Assembly (NCBI RefSeq): GCF_001189295.1
Contig: NZ_CP012159.1
Span: forward strand, 5,596,525-5,660,524
From: Chondromyces crocatus
GTDB lineage: Bacteria > Myxococcota_A > Polyangia > Polyangiales > Polyangiaceae
DNA: 64,000 nt
Reading direction: 5' to 3'
Under the pieces are notes generated by a model. That model did no database searches and was not told the DNA's origin. It saw nothing but the letters and a program-made list of their open reading frames with translations. Shown here piece after piece: positions 1 through 12,500 of this stretch; the stretch's first letter is position 1, and each line of letters begins with the position of its first letter. The position numbers and the translations under genes are program-made.

Positions 1-1499
1 TCGTCGTGCTGATCGCCGTCTACGTCCTCTGCTCCAGGTTCACGTGCCATCGCGTTTCCGGGACGATCGAGGACGCGCTCCACACCATCAAGGTGAGGAT
101 CCTCGAGAAGATCGAGCGCGCGAGCTACGAGAGCATCGAGCGGATCGGGACCGCCGAGATCTACGACCGGATCACGACCAACGTCTCGAAGATCTCCGGC
201 TCGGCGACACTGATAGCCAACCTGCTCCAGTCGCTCTTCATGTCCGTCGCGGCGGGGCTGTACGTCGCTTCGCTCTCCCTGCCGGCCTTCACCTTGCTCG
301 TCGTCCTCCTCGGCGGCGGGATCACGCTTTTCTACCTCAAGGCCCAGGACGTGACCGGGGATCTCCAGCGTGCGGCGACCATCCGCCTGGGGTTCTTCGA
401 CCGGCTCACCGATCTCTTCAAAGGCTTCAAGGAGGTCAAGCTGAGCCGCCGGCGCGGGCAAGAGCTTCGCGAGGACATCCGCGACACCTCGGGCGCGCTG
501 CGGAACGTGGCGACGAGGTCGGGCAACGCCTTCCACGATCACTGGCTCTTCGCGCAGTGCAACCTTTACGTGGCGCTCGCGGCCATCATCTTCGTGCTGC
601 CCCAGCACGTCGAGGTGGCTGTAACGACGGAGCGCTTGCTCCTCGGAGGCGTCCTCTTCGCCTGGGGACCCATCGTCACCTGCATTGCAGGCTTCCCCGC
701 CTACATCGAGTCGAACGTCGCCCTGGGCAACATCGACGGGCTGGAGAAGAAGCTCGACGCCGCAGTGCTGGAGTGTGAGGGCGACGATCCCTGGGAGGGG
801 AAGCTGACGGAGGGCATCGTGGTCAAGGACCTCGCGTACACCTATGCGTCGGAGGACGCTCGGGAGGCCTTCCACATCGGCCCGATCGACCTCGACCTCG
901 CCGCAGGGGAGATCGTCTTCGTCGTCGGCGGGAACGGCAGTGGCAAGTCGACCTTTCTCAAGGTGCTCACTGGCCTCTACCCACCGAGCGCCGGCATGCT
1001 GAGCGTGGATGGGTTCGAGGTCACGCCGGAGCGGGCCGCCGCCTACCGCGAGCTCATCACTGCGATCTACTCGGACTTCCACATCTTCTCCCGGCTGTAT
1101 GGCCTGCTCGGTGTGTCCGAGGCGGCGGTGCGCCCGCTGCTCGAGCAGATGCAGATCGAGGACAAGACCTCCTTCGAGGGCGACCGCTTCACGCGGACCA
1201 ACCTGTCGACGGGGCAGCGAAAGCGCCTCGCGATGATCGTGGCCCTCCTGGAGGACCGACCGATCTGCATCTTCGACGAATGGGCGGCTGACCAGGACCC
1301 CGAGTTCCGCCGGTATTTCTATGAAGAGCTTCTCCCGTCCTTGAAGCGGCGAGGCAAGACGGTCATCGCCGTGAGCCACGACGACCGCTACTTCGACTGT
1401 GCCGACCGCGTCGTGACCATGGAGTACGGGAAGGTCCGTTCGATCGTGCCGGGCCAGGCGCTTCAGCGCCGCCCAGGCGAAACCCACGGGGTCGCATGA
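1..1499 (+). CDS. Cyclic-peptide-type ABC exporter, 5' end outside window
   Basis: This is a fused membrane-plus-ATPase half-transporter of the SyrD/PvdE-like cyclic peptide exporter family. The reading frame is open to the left edge, and comparison with the next gene suggests about 55-60 N-terminal residues are missing. The visible part has transmembrane helices followed by a nucleotide-binding domain with Walker A (GGNGSGKST, near 928-955), a degenerate ABC signature (LSTGQRKR, near 1204-1227) and Walker B ending in FDEWAADQD, then the switch His of AVSHDD. The signature LSTGQ replaces the usual LSGGQ, as is common in this family. It sits 28 nt before a close paralogue and upstream of the NRPS, so export of the peptide product is the likely job. 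Homodimer or heterodimer with the next gene cannot be told from sequence. Confidence 0.88.
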   Translation, partial: VVLIAVYVLCSRFTCHRVSGTIEDALHTIKVRILEKIERASYESIERIGTAEIYDRITTNVSKISGSATLIANLLQSLFMSVAAGLYVASLSLPAFTLLVVLLGGGITLFYLKAQDVTGDLQRAATIRLGFFDRLTDLFKGFKEVKLSRRRGQELREDIRDTSGALRNVATRSGNAFHDHWLFAQCNLYVALAAIIFVLPQHVEVAVTTERLLLGGVLFAWGPIVTCIAGFPAYIESNVALGNIDGLEKKLDAAVLECEGDDPWEGKLTEGIVVKDLAYTYASEDAREAFHIGPIDLDLAAGEIVFVVGGNGSGKSTFLKVLTGLYPPSAGMLSVDGFEVTPERAAAYRELITAIYSDFHIFSRLYGLLGVSEAAVRPLLEQMQIEDKTSFEGDRFTRTNLSTGQRKRLAMIVALLEDRPICIFDEWAADQDPEFRRYFYEELLPSLKRRGKTVIAVSHDDRYFDCADRVVTMEYGKVRSIVPGQALQRRPGETHGVA

Positions 1500-1527
1500 A
1501 GACGGCGCTCCCTCCGGTCGTCCGGCC

Positions 1528-3210
1528 ATGACCCTCATCGAGCTCGTCACCCAGGAAGCCGCGCCGGAGCGCCGCAAGATCCTCGTCGCGGCCGGCGTCA
1601 GCGGCGTCGCCAACACGATCGTCATGGGCCTGGTCAACCAGATCACCCAGACGGACGCGGCCGAGACGAGCGCCCGGACCTTCGTCATGTTCGGCCTCGC
1701 CGTCGCCATCTACGTGGTCGGCGCCAGGAACATCTACCACCGCATGACCACGGTCCTCGAGAGCGCTCTGCACCGGGTCAAGACGAGGATCGTCGCCAAG
1801 GTCGAGCAGGCGGACATGGAGAAACTCGAGCGGATCGGGACGGCCGAGATCTACGATCGCATCACCGACAACGTGGCGGTGGTCTCGGAGTCGGCGGGAC
1901 GGCTGGCGTTCTTCCTGCAGTCGGTGTGCATCATCGTCGCGAGCACGCTGTACCTCGCCTCCCTGTCGCTGCCGGCGTTCTGCGCCATCTCGCTCCTGAT
2001 CGTGGGCGGGTTCATGCTCTATGCCGGCAAGAACCGCGAGATCGGGGAGTATTTTCACCGCGCGGCGCTGACGCGCATCACGTTCTTCAATCAGCTCACC
2101 GACCTCCTCCAGGGCTCCAAGGAGGTGAAGTTCAACCGGCGTCGCGGACGTGAGCTCCGGGAAGACCTCGTGCAGACGTCGGCGATCTTGCGCGACGACA
2201 CGAAGCGCGCCAACGCGCTGCTCGACGACAACTTCATCTTCGCCGCCTGCATTCTCTTCGCCGCACTGGGCACCATCGTCTTCCTCATGCCCTTGCAGAT
2301 CGAGATCGCGGCGAAGACGCAGCAGATGCTCATCGCTGGTGTCCTGTTCGCCTGGGGACCGCTCAGCGGCTGCATGGGCGGCATCCCGGCATACATCCGC
2401 TCGAACGTCGCGCTCTCCGCCATCGACGATCTGGAGCGGAGGCTCGACGGCGCGCTCGAGGCGGGGCGAGGGGCCGAGGCGCACGATCCATGGGGCGGGC
2501 GCCTCACGAAGGCCATCGAGGTCGACCAGCTCGAGTACACGTACGCTTCGGACGACGGGAGGGAGGCCTTCCGCATCGGCCCGATCAGCCTGACCCTCCA
2601 GGCGGGCGAGACGATCTTCATCGTCGGTGGCAACGGGAGCGGGAAGTCGACCTTCCTGAAGAACCTCACCGGGCTCTACCGACCGGAGCTGGGCGCTCTG
2701 ATCGTGGATGGCACGCCGGTGACCGAGGTGAACGTCGCCGCGTACCGAGAGCTGTTCTCGGCGATCTATTCCGACTTCCACCTCTTCTCGAAGCTCTACG
2801 GTGTGCCGGCGGTGGACGGCGAGAAAGTGCGCGCCCTGCTCGAGCAGATGCACCTCCAGAAGAAGACCGCCTTCGAGAAGGATCGCTTCACCCGGCGTGA
2901 CCTGTCCACGGGTCAGCGGAAGCGCCTGGCCATGATCGTGACCTTGCTCGAAGACCGGCCCATCTGCGTCTTCGACGAGTGGGCGGCGGATCAGGATCCG
3001 GAGTTCCGGCGCCATTTCTACGAGGAGCTGCTGCCTGCCCTCAAGCGGCGAGGGAAGACCGTGCTCGCGGTGAGCCACGATGATCGCTACTTCCACTGCG
3101 CGGACCGGGTCGTCACGCTGGAGTACGGCAAGGTTCGCTCGGTGGAGCCGGGCTCGGCGTGTGGTGTTCCTCCCGCGCCAGGGAACGATCTCCGGAGGTC
3201 CGATGGGTGA
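1528..3210 (+). CDS. Cyclic-peptide-type ABC exporter, second tandem copy
   Basis: A 560-residue half-transporter of the same family and of normal full length. The N-terminal half is hydrophobic with several membrane helices and carries the motif RIGTAEIYDRIT shared with the preceding gene. The C-terminal ATPase domain has Walker A GGNGSGKST, signature LSTGQRKR, Walker B VFDEWAADQD and AVSHDD. Similarity to the first copy runs along the whole protein, including the C-terminal tail, so the pair looks like a tandem duplication. The ATG at 1528 is the first in frame and aligns with family N-termini. The NRPS starts 78 nt downstream, so co-transcription is likely. The inferred role is ATP-driven movement of the finished peptide across the inner membrane. 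Confidence 0.9.
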   Translation: MTLIELVTQEAAPERRKILVAAGVSGVANTIVMGLVNQITQTDAAETSARTFVMFGLAVAIYVVGARNIYHRMTTVLESALHRVKTRIVAKVEQADMEKLERIGTAEIYDRITDNVAVVSESAGRLAFFLQSVCIIVASTLYLASLSLPAFCAISLLIVGGFMLYAGKNREIGEYFHRAALTRITFFNQLTDLLQGSKEVKFNRRRGRELREDLVQTSAILRDDTKRANALLDDNFIFAACILFAALGTIVFLMPLQIEIAAKTQQMLIAGVLFAWGPLSGCMGGIPAYIRSNVALSAIDDLERRLDGALEAGRGAEAHDPWGGRLTKAIEVDQLEYTYASDDGREAFRIGPISLTLQAGETIFIVGGNGSGKSTFLKNLTGLYRPELGALIVDGTPVTEVNVAAYRELFSAIYSDFHLFSKLYGVPAVDGEKVRALLEQMHLQKKTAFEKDRFTRRDLSTGQRKRLAMIVTLLEDRPICVFDEWAADQDPEFRRHFYEELLPALKRRGKTVLAVSHDDRYFHCADRVVTLEYGKVRSVEPGSACGVPPAPGNDLRRSDG

Positions 3211-3288
3211 CGGGCGTTCGAAGTTCCCCGTCCGTTTCCGAAGAACCGTCGTCGCACTCTCTTTGCCGAACGGAGCTCACGTTCAGTC

Positions 3289-6200
3289 ATGACCAGCATC
3301 GCAGGTCCGGTTCGACCGAAGCCGGAAGACGTCACGACGCATCGGGACCACACCACGACCCCCCTCTCGGCCGAGTTCGCGGTCGAGCCGGTGCGTCCTG
3401 CGGCGTCGGGCGTGAGCGTGCTGGCTGGCCTGGCGGAGGCTGCGCGGCGTGAGGGTAGGGTGCCGGCATCGTCGGGGCAGCGGCGACTCTGGTTGATGGA
3501 GCGGATCGCGGCCGATCGCACGCTGTACAACGTGCACCTCTGCGTGCGCATGGAGGGGCCGCTCGACCCGTCGTTGTTGCGCCAGAGCGCGGCCATGCTC
3601 TTCGAGCGACACGAGGTGCTCCGCACGCTGCTTCACGAAGCCGACGGGGAAGTCTTCGGGATCGTCAGCCCCCCGGGCGAGGTGGAGCTGCCCATCCTGG
3701 ACCTCCGAGAGGTACCGCCCGAGGCCCGGACCCAGCGTCTCTCTCAGTTCTCGATGGAGCACAGCCTCACGCCCCTTGACCTCGGCGTCGGGCCTGTCGT
3801 GCGGATGACGCTGGTGGCGCTGAAGGACGATGAGCACGTCCTCCTCGTCACGCAGCACCACGCCGTCACCGACGGGCGGTCGCTCATGCTCCTGCCGGCA
3901 GAACTCTTCGCGTTCTACCGCGCGCTCTGCGAGGGAGCGCCGCCTCGTCTATCCCCGCTTCCCATCACCCATGCGGACTTCGTCGTCTGGGAGGCCCAGA
4001 CGCGGCAGACGTCGCGCTTTGCCGAGCACCTGACCTGGTGGCAGACCCGCCTCTCGGACCTCCCCGCGCTGGAGCTCCCCTTCGGGCGCAAGGTCGAAGC
4101 GCCCACGTACGCCGGGGACTTCGTGACGTTCGTCTACCCGCCCGCGTTGACCACCGGGCTCGAGTCGATCGCGGCGCGGCACGGGAGCACCCTGTTCAGG
4201 GTCCTTCTGGCTGCCTGGGTCGCCTTGCTCCACCGCTACACGGGCCAGACCGACTTCCCCGTCGGCACGGTCACGGCCATGCGCAGGAACCCCGAGCTGC
4301 ATGGCCTTCTCGGGTTCTTCGCCAACACCCTCGTCCTGCCCTGCGCGCTGGAGCCCGACCTGACGTTCCTCGAACTCGTGGCGCGGGTCGACGGCGTGGT
4401 GCGGGAAGCGCTGCCTCACGCGGAGGTTCCCCTCGACGACATCGTCCGGGCCGTGGGGGCCTCGCGCCGAGGACACCTCAACCCACTGGTTCAGTCCTCT
4501 TTCGTGCTCGAGAACTACTCGTTCCGCACGCTCGAAGCCGCCGACGTGCGGTGGACACCGTACTTCGAGGAGATCGATGCGGCTGTGAAGGGGGGGGCGA
4601 AATTCGACGTCTCCATGGTCCTTTACATGACGTCCGAGGGCCTCGAGGGGAAGCTCGATTTCGCGACGGATCTGTTTGACCGCGCCGCCATGAAGCGGAT
4701 GGTGAGCCACTTCGAGGCACTGCTCCTCGACGTGGTCACCCACCCGGCCCGGCGTCTGTCGGAGCTGGCGTTGCTGTCCGGCGTGGAGCGGCGGAAGCTG
4801 CTGGTCGACTGGAACCAGACGGCGAGGGACTTCCGCCAGGCGACGTGCATCCACGCGCTGTTCAGGGAACAGGCCTCGCGGACACCGGGCGCCATCGCGG
4901 TGTGCTTCGAAGAGGAGCAGCTCACCTACGACGAGCTGGACGCCCGCTCCAACCAGCTCGCACACCACCTGCGCGCGCAGGGCGTGGGGGCCGAGGTGCT
5001 GGTGGGCCTGTGCGTGGAGCGATCCCTCGACATGGTCGTGGGGCTCCTGGGGATCGTGAAGGCGGGTGGCGCTTGTGTGCCGCTGGATCCGGCGTACCCA
5101 CCGGAGCGGCTGGCGTTCATGCTGGAGGACGCTCATGCGAGCGTCCTGCTCACGCACGCGTCGCTGGTGGAGCGGCTGCCAGCGATCTCGGCGCGGGTGG
5201 TGCGCCTCGACGCGGACGCCCCGCTGCTGGCTGCGTGGCCCCGCTGGGCTCCAGGGGTGGATGTCGGGTCGGACAACCTCGCCTACGTCATCTACACATC
5301 GGGTTCGACGGGCACGCCGAAGGGCGTGATGTGCACGCACGCGGGGCTCGTCAATCTCGTGGACCATGAGGCCGAGCTTCTGGAGATCGGTCAGGGGACC
5401 CCGGTCCTGCAGTTCGCTTCGATCTCGTTCGATCCTTCTCTCTCCCAGATTTTCGCGACCTTGATCCGAGGCGGCGTGGTGGTGCTCGCGTCGACCGAAC
5501 AACGGCGCTCTTGCTCCGCACTGACGGAACTTCTGCGGGCCCGGAACGTGGAGGTCGCCCATATTCCACCGAGCGCGCTCTCAATGCTCGATGAGCGCGA
5601 CCTTCCGGCGCTTCGTGTGTTGATGGTGGGGGGGGAGGTCTGTCCTGTCGGTGCGGCCATGGCCTGGGCCCGTGGGCGCCGTTTCATCAACTCCTACGGT
5701 CCCACAGAGACGACGATCACGGTGTCGTACTGGGAAGGAAAGCCGTCGCCCGACGCCTCGGTCCCTCTCGGTAAGCCGAACGCCAACACGCAGGTCTACG
5801 TGCTCTCTCCTGCGATGCAGGTGCTCCCGATCGGCGTGCCGGGTGAGCTCTTCATCGCCGGCGCTGGCGTCTCGCGTGGCTATCTGGAGCGCCCAGACCT
5901 CACCGCCACCCGCTTCCTCCCCGATCCTTTCGGGCCGCCCGGGGCCAGGATGTACCGCACCGGCGACCTTTGCAGCTGGCGGGAGGGGGGCGACCTCGAG
6001 TTTCTGGGCCGCATCGACCACCAGGTGAAGATCCGTGGTTTCCGGATCGAGCTGGGGGAGATCGAGTCGGTGCTGGAGCAGCACGCCGCGGTGCGCGCCT
6101 GCGCGGTCATGGCGCGCGAGGACGAGCCGGGCAACGTGCGCCTGGTCGCGTACGTGGTGCTCGCGGCGGAGGACGAGGGGGGCTCGATCGCTGCGCTGCG

Positions 6201-6590
6201 CGCGCACCTCAAGACGAAGCTGCCCGATCACATGATCCCGTCGGCGTTCGTTGCCTTGCCCGTCCTTCCGCTCAGCGCGAACGGCAAGGTGGACCGCAAG
6301 GCCCTCCCGGCACCCGACGGACGCGCCGAGGACCGCCGCGTCTTCGTGGCGCCACGCACGCCGGTCGAGGAGCTGCTCGCCGAGATCTGGAGCGGGCTGC
6401 TCGGCGTCGGGCGGATCGGGGGGCAGGATGATTTCTTCGAGCTGGGGGGACACTCGCTCCTGGCGACGCAGCTGATCTCGCGCCTCCGCGCTGCCTTTGG
6501 CGTCGAGTTGCCCATGCTTCGCGTGTTCGAGGCACGAACGCTGGCGAGGCTCGCTGCGGAGATCGAAGCGGCGCGGCAGGGAGGGCGACC
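3289..6590 (+). other. NRPS module 1: C(starter-like)-A-T, specificity unread
   Basis: About 50 residues of leader precede a condensation domain with HHAVTDG at residues 190-196. Its entry motif ([13 protein letters not shown]) is unlike the [13 protein letters not shown] of the later domains. A C domain at the very N-terminus of an assembly line usually N-acylates the first amino acid, so a lipo- or short-acyl cap is inferred. The A-domain pocket reads D-P-S-H-M-G-S-I-T-K, which matches no code I know. Asp235 and Lys517 are present, so an alpha-amino acid is expected. Carrier Ser is at 1056. In cyanopeptolins this position is the exocyclic residue. Confidence 0.8.
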
Positions 6591-9500
6591 GCTCGACGAG
6601 CTGCCCCTGGTGCCGGTGGTGCGGGAGGGAGAGGTTCCCCTGTCGTTCGCCCAGGAGCGGCTGTGGTTCCTGGACAGGCTCGAACCCGACAGTCCTTTTT
6701 ACAACATCCCCTTGGTGGTGCGCCTCGCGGGGAGCCTCGACGTGCGCGCCCTCGAGCAGAGCCTTGGCGAGATCGTGCGCCGACACGAGGCGCTACGGAC
6801 GATCTTTCCGGTGACCGACGGGCAGGCCCGCCAGGTCGTCACGCCGCCCCGCGACTGGGCCTTGCCCCTCGTCGAGGTGCCTGCGGACGACCTGCGACGG
6901 CGCATCGAAGCGGAAGCTCGGGCTCCGTTCCGCCTGGCCGAGGGGCCGCTGCTCCGCAGTACGCTGGTGCGGCTGTCGGAGCGAGAGCACGTGCTGCTCT
7001 TGACGATGCACCACATCATCGGCGACGGCTGGTCGACGGGGGGGCTCGTGCGGGAGCTGGGCGCGCTCTACGAGGCCTTCTCGGCGGGGGAGCCTTCGCC
7101 GTTGCCTGCGCTGACCGTCCAGTACCCCGATTTCGCCCTGTGGCAGCGGCGCGTGCTGAGCGAGGCGCGCCTGGATGCGCTGCTCGCGACCTGGCAGGAG
7201 CGGCTGTCGGGCGCGCCGCCGCTCACCTTGCCGACGGACAGGCCTCGGCCGCCCGTGGCGTCCCATCGGGGCAGCACCATCACGTTCCAGCTCCCTCGCG
7301 AGGTCGGCGAGGGGCTGCGGGCGCTGGGCCGCAAGGAAGGCGCGACGCTGTTCATGACGCTGCTGTCGGCCTTCGCGGTGCTCCTGAGCCGGCACGCGAA
7401 CCAGCTCGATTTCTGCGTTGGGACGCCCGTGGCGGGGCGGACGCGGCGCGAGGTCGAGGGGCTGCTCGGGTGCTTCATCAACACGGTGGTCGTGCGCGCC
7501 GATCTGTCGGGAGAGCCCAGCTTCCGGGGGCTCCTCGGGCGCATCCGCGAGGCGGCGCTCGTCGCGTATGCCCACCAGGACGCCCCCTTCGAGCGGCTGG
7601 TGGAGCGGCTGGGCGTTTCGCGGAGCCTCGGGCACAGCCCGGTGTTCCAGGTGATGTTCGTCCTTCAGAGCGCCCAGGTGGACACGCTTCGCTTGCCGGG
7701 GCTCGTGCTCTCGACCGCGCTGGAGACGACGAGCACGGCGAAGTTCGACCTGACCCTCTCCATGCAGGAGGGTCCCGAGGGGCTCTCCGGCGTGTTCGAG
7801 TACGCGACGGACCTTTTCGATGCGCCGACGATCGAGCGGCTCGCCGGGCACTTTGGCGTGCTCCTGAGCGCGGTTTTGAAGGACCCGGACACGTCGCTCG
7901 GGAGGCTGCCGCTCCTGACGGAGGACGAGCGGCATCGCGTGCTGGTGACGTGGAACGATGGGGGGCTGGAGCGACCGGCGGTCGATTGCCTTCATGCGCT
8001 GTTCATGGAGCAGGCGTCGAGGACACCGGATGCCATCGCGGTGAGCTGCGGTGGAGAGCAGCTCACGTATGCCGAACTCGACGTCCGATCCAACCGCCTC
8101 GCCCATCACCTTCGGGGCCTGGGCGTGCGCGCCGACGGGCTCGTCGGGTTGTGCGTCGAGCGGTCACTCGACATGGTCGTGGGGCTCCTCGGGATCCTGA
8201 AGGCGGGCGGTGCCTACGTGCCGCTGGACCCCGCCTATCCTCAAGATCGCCTGGCGTTCATGGTCCGTGACACGCAGGTGAAGGTGGTGGTCACCCAGGC
8301 GCGGGTGGCGCACCTGCTGCCCGAGAGCGAAGCGCGGCTCGTGCGGCTGGACGCCGACTGGGCAGCGATCGCGCAGGCGCCCGCTGCGCCCCCGGACTCC
8401 GACGCGACGCCGAGCACCACCGCGTACGTGATCTACACGTCGGGATCGACGGGGACACCGAAGGGGGCGATGGTCGAGCACGGCAACGTCGCCCGGCTGT
8501 TCTCGGCGACGGCGGCGTGGTTCCGGTTCGACGCGCGGGACGTGTGGACGATGTTCCACTCGGTGGCCTTCGACTTCTCCGTCTGGGAGCTGTGGGGGGC
8601 GCTGCTGCACGGCGGCCGTGTGGTGATCGTTCCCCAGGCGGTGGCCCGGGATCCCGAGGCGTTCTACGCACTCGTGGTCCGCGAGAAGGTGACGGTCCTC
8701 AACCAGACACCGTCGGCGTTCCGCGAGTTCGTCCGGGTGGACGGGAGCGTTCCCGCGGAGACGCGCGCGGCGCTCTCCCTGCGGCACGTGATCTTCGGCG
8801 GTGAGGCGCTCGACGTCGGAGAGCTGCGGTCATGGTGGGATCGGCACGACGATGGCGCCCCGGTGCTGGTCAACATGTACGGGATCACCGAGACGACCGT
8901 GCACGTCACCTACCGGCCGCTGAGCCGGGGGGACCTGGAGAGACCCTGGTCGAGCGTGATCGGGCGTCCGATCCCTGATCTGCAGGTGTACGTGCTCGAC
9001 GCTGCACGCAATCCCGTGCCCATCGGGGTGTCCGGCGAGATGTACGTCGGAGGCGCGGGGGTCTCGCGGGGGTATCTCGGGCGCACGGCGCTCACCACCG
9101 AGCGCTTCGTCGAAGACCCATTCTCCACGCGGTCCGGGGCGCGCCTGTACCGGACCGGGGATCTCGCGCGGTGGAACGGTGCAGGAGAACTCGAATACCT
9201 GGGCCGGATCGATCAGCAGGTGAAGATCCGGGGGTTCCGTATCGAGCTGGGAGAGATCGAGGCGGTGCTCGGGCAGCACCCTGCGGTGCGCGCGTGCGTG
9301 GTCATGGCGCGCGAGGACGTCCCCGGGAACAAGCGCCTGGTGGCCTACGTGGTGCCCGACGAGGGGGGCACCCCGACGGCGGCCTACCGCGAGCACCTGC
9401 GCGCGAAGCTGCCCGAGTACATGGTCCCGGCGGCCTTCGTCGTCCTCGATGCGCTGCCCTCGACCCCGAGCGGCAAGGTGGACCGCCGGGCACTGCCTGC

Positions 9501-12500
9501 GCCCGAGCAGCGCCCGGAGGGCGGCCCCTCCTTCGTCACGCCCCGCACGCCCGTGGAGGCGCTGCTCGCCGAGATCTGGGGCGGGCTGCTCGGGATCGAG
9601 CGTGTCGGCGCGCAAGACGACTTCTTCGCGCTCGGCGGCCACTCCTTGCTGGCCACGCGAGCGATCTCGCGCATCCGTGCAGCGTTCGGCGTGGACCTTC
9701 CTTTGCGGACGCTGTTCGAGGGGCCCACCGTGGCGGAACTCGCGGCGAAGATCGACGCGACGGTGCGCGATGCGGCGCAGCTGGGTGACGCCGCGCAGGA
9801 GGAGCAGCCCCTCCTACCCGTGGCGAGGGACGGCGCGCTGCCTCTGTCCTTCGCGCAGGAGCGGCTGTGGTTCCTCGACAGGCTGGAGCCGAACTGCGCG
9901 TTCTACAACATCCCCATGGCCTCTCACCTTGCGGGGCCGCTCGACGTGGAGGCGCTCGCGCAGAGCCTCCACGAGATCGTGAGCCGCCACGAAGCGCTGC
10001 GGACGACCTTCCCGTCCCGTGAAGGGCGAGCCCACCAGGTGATCGGCGAGGCCACGCGCTGGACCATGTCGCGCGCAGACGTCCAGCCGTCGGACCTGCG
10101 CCGTCGTATCGACGAGGAGGCCCGCACGCCCTTCGATCTCGCGGCAGGCCCGCTCTTCCGGGCGACGCTCCTGCGCGTGTCGGAAGTGGAGCACGTGCTG
10201 CTCCTGACGATGCACCACATCATCAGCGATGGCTGGTCGATGGGGACCCTCGCGCGTGAGCTGCAGGCGCTCTACGAGGCCTTCGTTGCGGGGCGGTCCT
10301 CGCCCCTTTCCGAGCTGCCGGTCCAGGCGGTCGACCACGCCGTCTGGCAGCGGAGCCAGCTACGAGGAAAAGGCTTCGAGGCGCACCTGACCTACTGGCA
10401 GGCCAAGCTCGCCGGAGCGCAGCCGCTCGTCCTGCCGACGGATCGCCCGAGGCCTCCGGTGCCGTCGCACCAGGGTCGTCTGCTGACCTTCCAGCTCCCT
10501 CGATCGCTCGCGGTCGCGCTTCGCGCGCTGAGCCGCAAGGAGGGGGCGACGCTGTTCATGACCTTGCTCTCGGCCTTCGCGGTGCTCCTCGCGCGCCACG
10601 CGAACCAGGTCGACTTCTGCATCGGGACCCCGATCGCCACGCGGAACCGGGAGGCGCTCGAAGGGCTGATCGGCCTCTTTGTCGACACGCTCGTCCTGCG
10701 CGCCGACCTCTCGGGTGATCCGACCTTCCGCGCGCTCCTCGGGCGCATGCGGGACGAGGCGCTGGCGAGCTACGCCCACCAGGAGGTCCCCTTCGAGCGC
10801 ATCGCCGACCGGTTGGGGGGGGAGCGGAGCCTCGGCCAGAGCCCGGTGTTCCAGGTGATGTTCGCGCTGCAGAACGCGCCGATGGACGGGCTCCGTCTGC
10901 CAGGGGTCGTGGTGACCTCCGAGGAGGTGGAGACGGGGACCTCGAAGTTCGACCTCTCGCTCTCGATGCAGGAGCACGCCGAGGGGCTCGCCGGGGTGTT
11001 CGAGGTCGCGACGGACCTGTTCGACGTCGCGACCGTCGAGCGCCTCATCGGTCAGTTCGGCGTCCTCTTGCGCGCGGTGGTGCGTGACCCGGAGGTGCCG
11101 GTGTCCGCGCTGCCGCTCCTGACGGAGGCCGAGCGCCAGCAGTCCCTCGTGACGTGGAACGACACGGCGACGGCTGCCGCGCAGGATCGGTGCGTTCACG
11201 CGCTGTTCATGGAGCAAGCGGCGAGGACACCTGGCGCCCTCGCGGTGATCCACGGTGATCGGCAGCTCACCTACGCCGAACTCGACGCGCGCTCCAGCCA
11301 GGTCGCGCACCACCTGCGAGCACAGGGGGTCGGCCCCGGGACGCTGGTGGCACTCTGCGTCGGCCGCTCCGTCGACCTGATCGTGGGTGCCCTCGGGGCG
11401 CTGAAAGCAGGCGCTGCCTACGTCCCGCTGGACCCGGCCCATCCAGCCGAGCGGCTGGCGTTCATGCTCGAGGATACGGGCGCGACCGTGCTGCTGACCC
11501 AGGCAGCCCTCGTCGCGCGGCTCCCGACGCACGGCGCGCAGGTGGTGCTCCTCGACGCTGATGGCGCGGCCCTCGACGCCTGGCCCGCCGTGGCGCCGCC
11601 CGTGCGCACGACGTCGGCGGATCTCGCGTACGTCATCTACACCTCGGGCTCGACGGGCCGGCCGAAGGGCGTCCTGCTCTCGCACGCGGGCCTCGTGAAC
11701 CTCTGCGCGTGGCACGTGGGGGCGTACCAGCTCTCGCCAGGAGAGCGCACGACGCAGGTCGCTGCGCCGGGGTTCGACGCCTCGGTGTGGGAGATCTGGC
11801 CGGCGCTGATCGCGGGCGCTTCGCTCCTGATCGTGGACGACGAGACCCGCCTGTCGCCGGCCGCGCTCGCGGACTTCCTCGTGACGCGCGAGGTGACGGT
11901 GGCCTTCCTCCCGACACCCCTCGCGGAAGCGTTGTTGACCCTCCCGTGGCCGACGCGCGGCGGGCTGCGCGCGGTGCTGACGGGCGGCGACGTCCTGCGG
12001 CGAACCCCACCCGTGGCGTTGCCCTTCGCGTTCGTGAACCATTACGGACCGACGGAGTGCACCGTCGTGGCGACGGCGGCCGTGGTCACGCCAGGGGGGC
12101 AGGGGGCGCCACCGATCGGGAAACCGATCGCGAATGCTCGGGTGTACGTGCTGGATGCGCACGGCGCGCCCGTGCCCGTCGGTGTCCCTGGCGAGCTGTA
12201 CATCGGCGGTGCCGGCCTCGCCCAGGGCTACGCGAACCGGCCGGCGCTGACGGCAGAGCGGTTCGTCCCGGATCCCTTCGGCGACACCCCGGGTCGTCTC
12301 TATCGCACGGGAGATCTCGTGCGGTGGCTGCCCGACGGGAGCCTCGCGTTCCTCGGGCGCATCGACGATCAGGTGAAGCTGCGCGGCTTCCGCATCGAAC
12401 TCGGTGAGATCGAGGCCGTGCTCGGCGAACACCCCGCGGTACGCGCCTGCGTGGTGACGGTGCGTGAAGATGTGCCCTCGGAACGGCGGCTGGTCGCGTA

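Noticed and set aside
3209-3232. Small inverted repeat (GACGGG/CCCGTC) before the NRPS as terminator or attenuator
   Set aside because: The stem is only 6 bp, it overlaps the exporter stop and has no T run; too weak to call.
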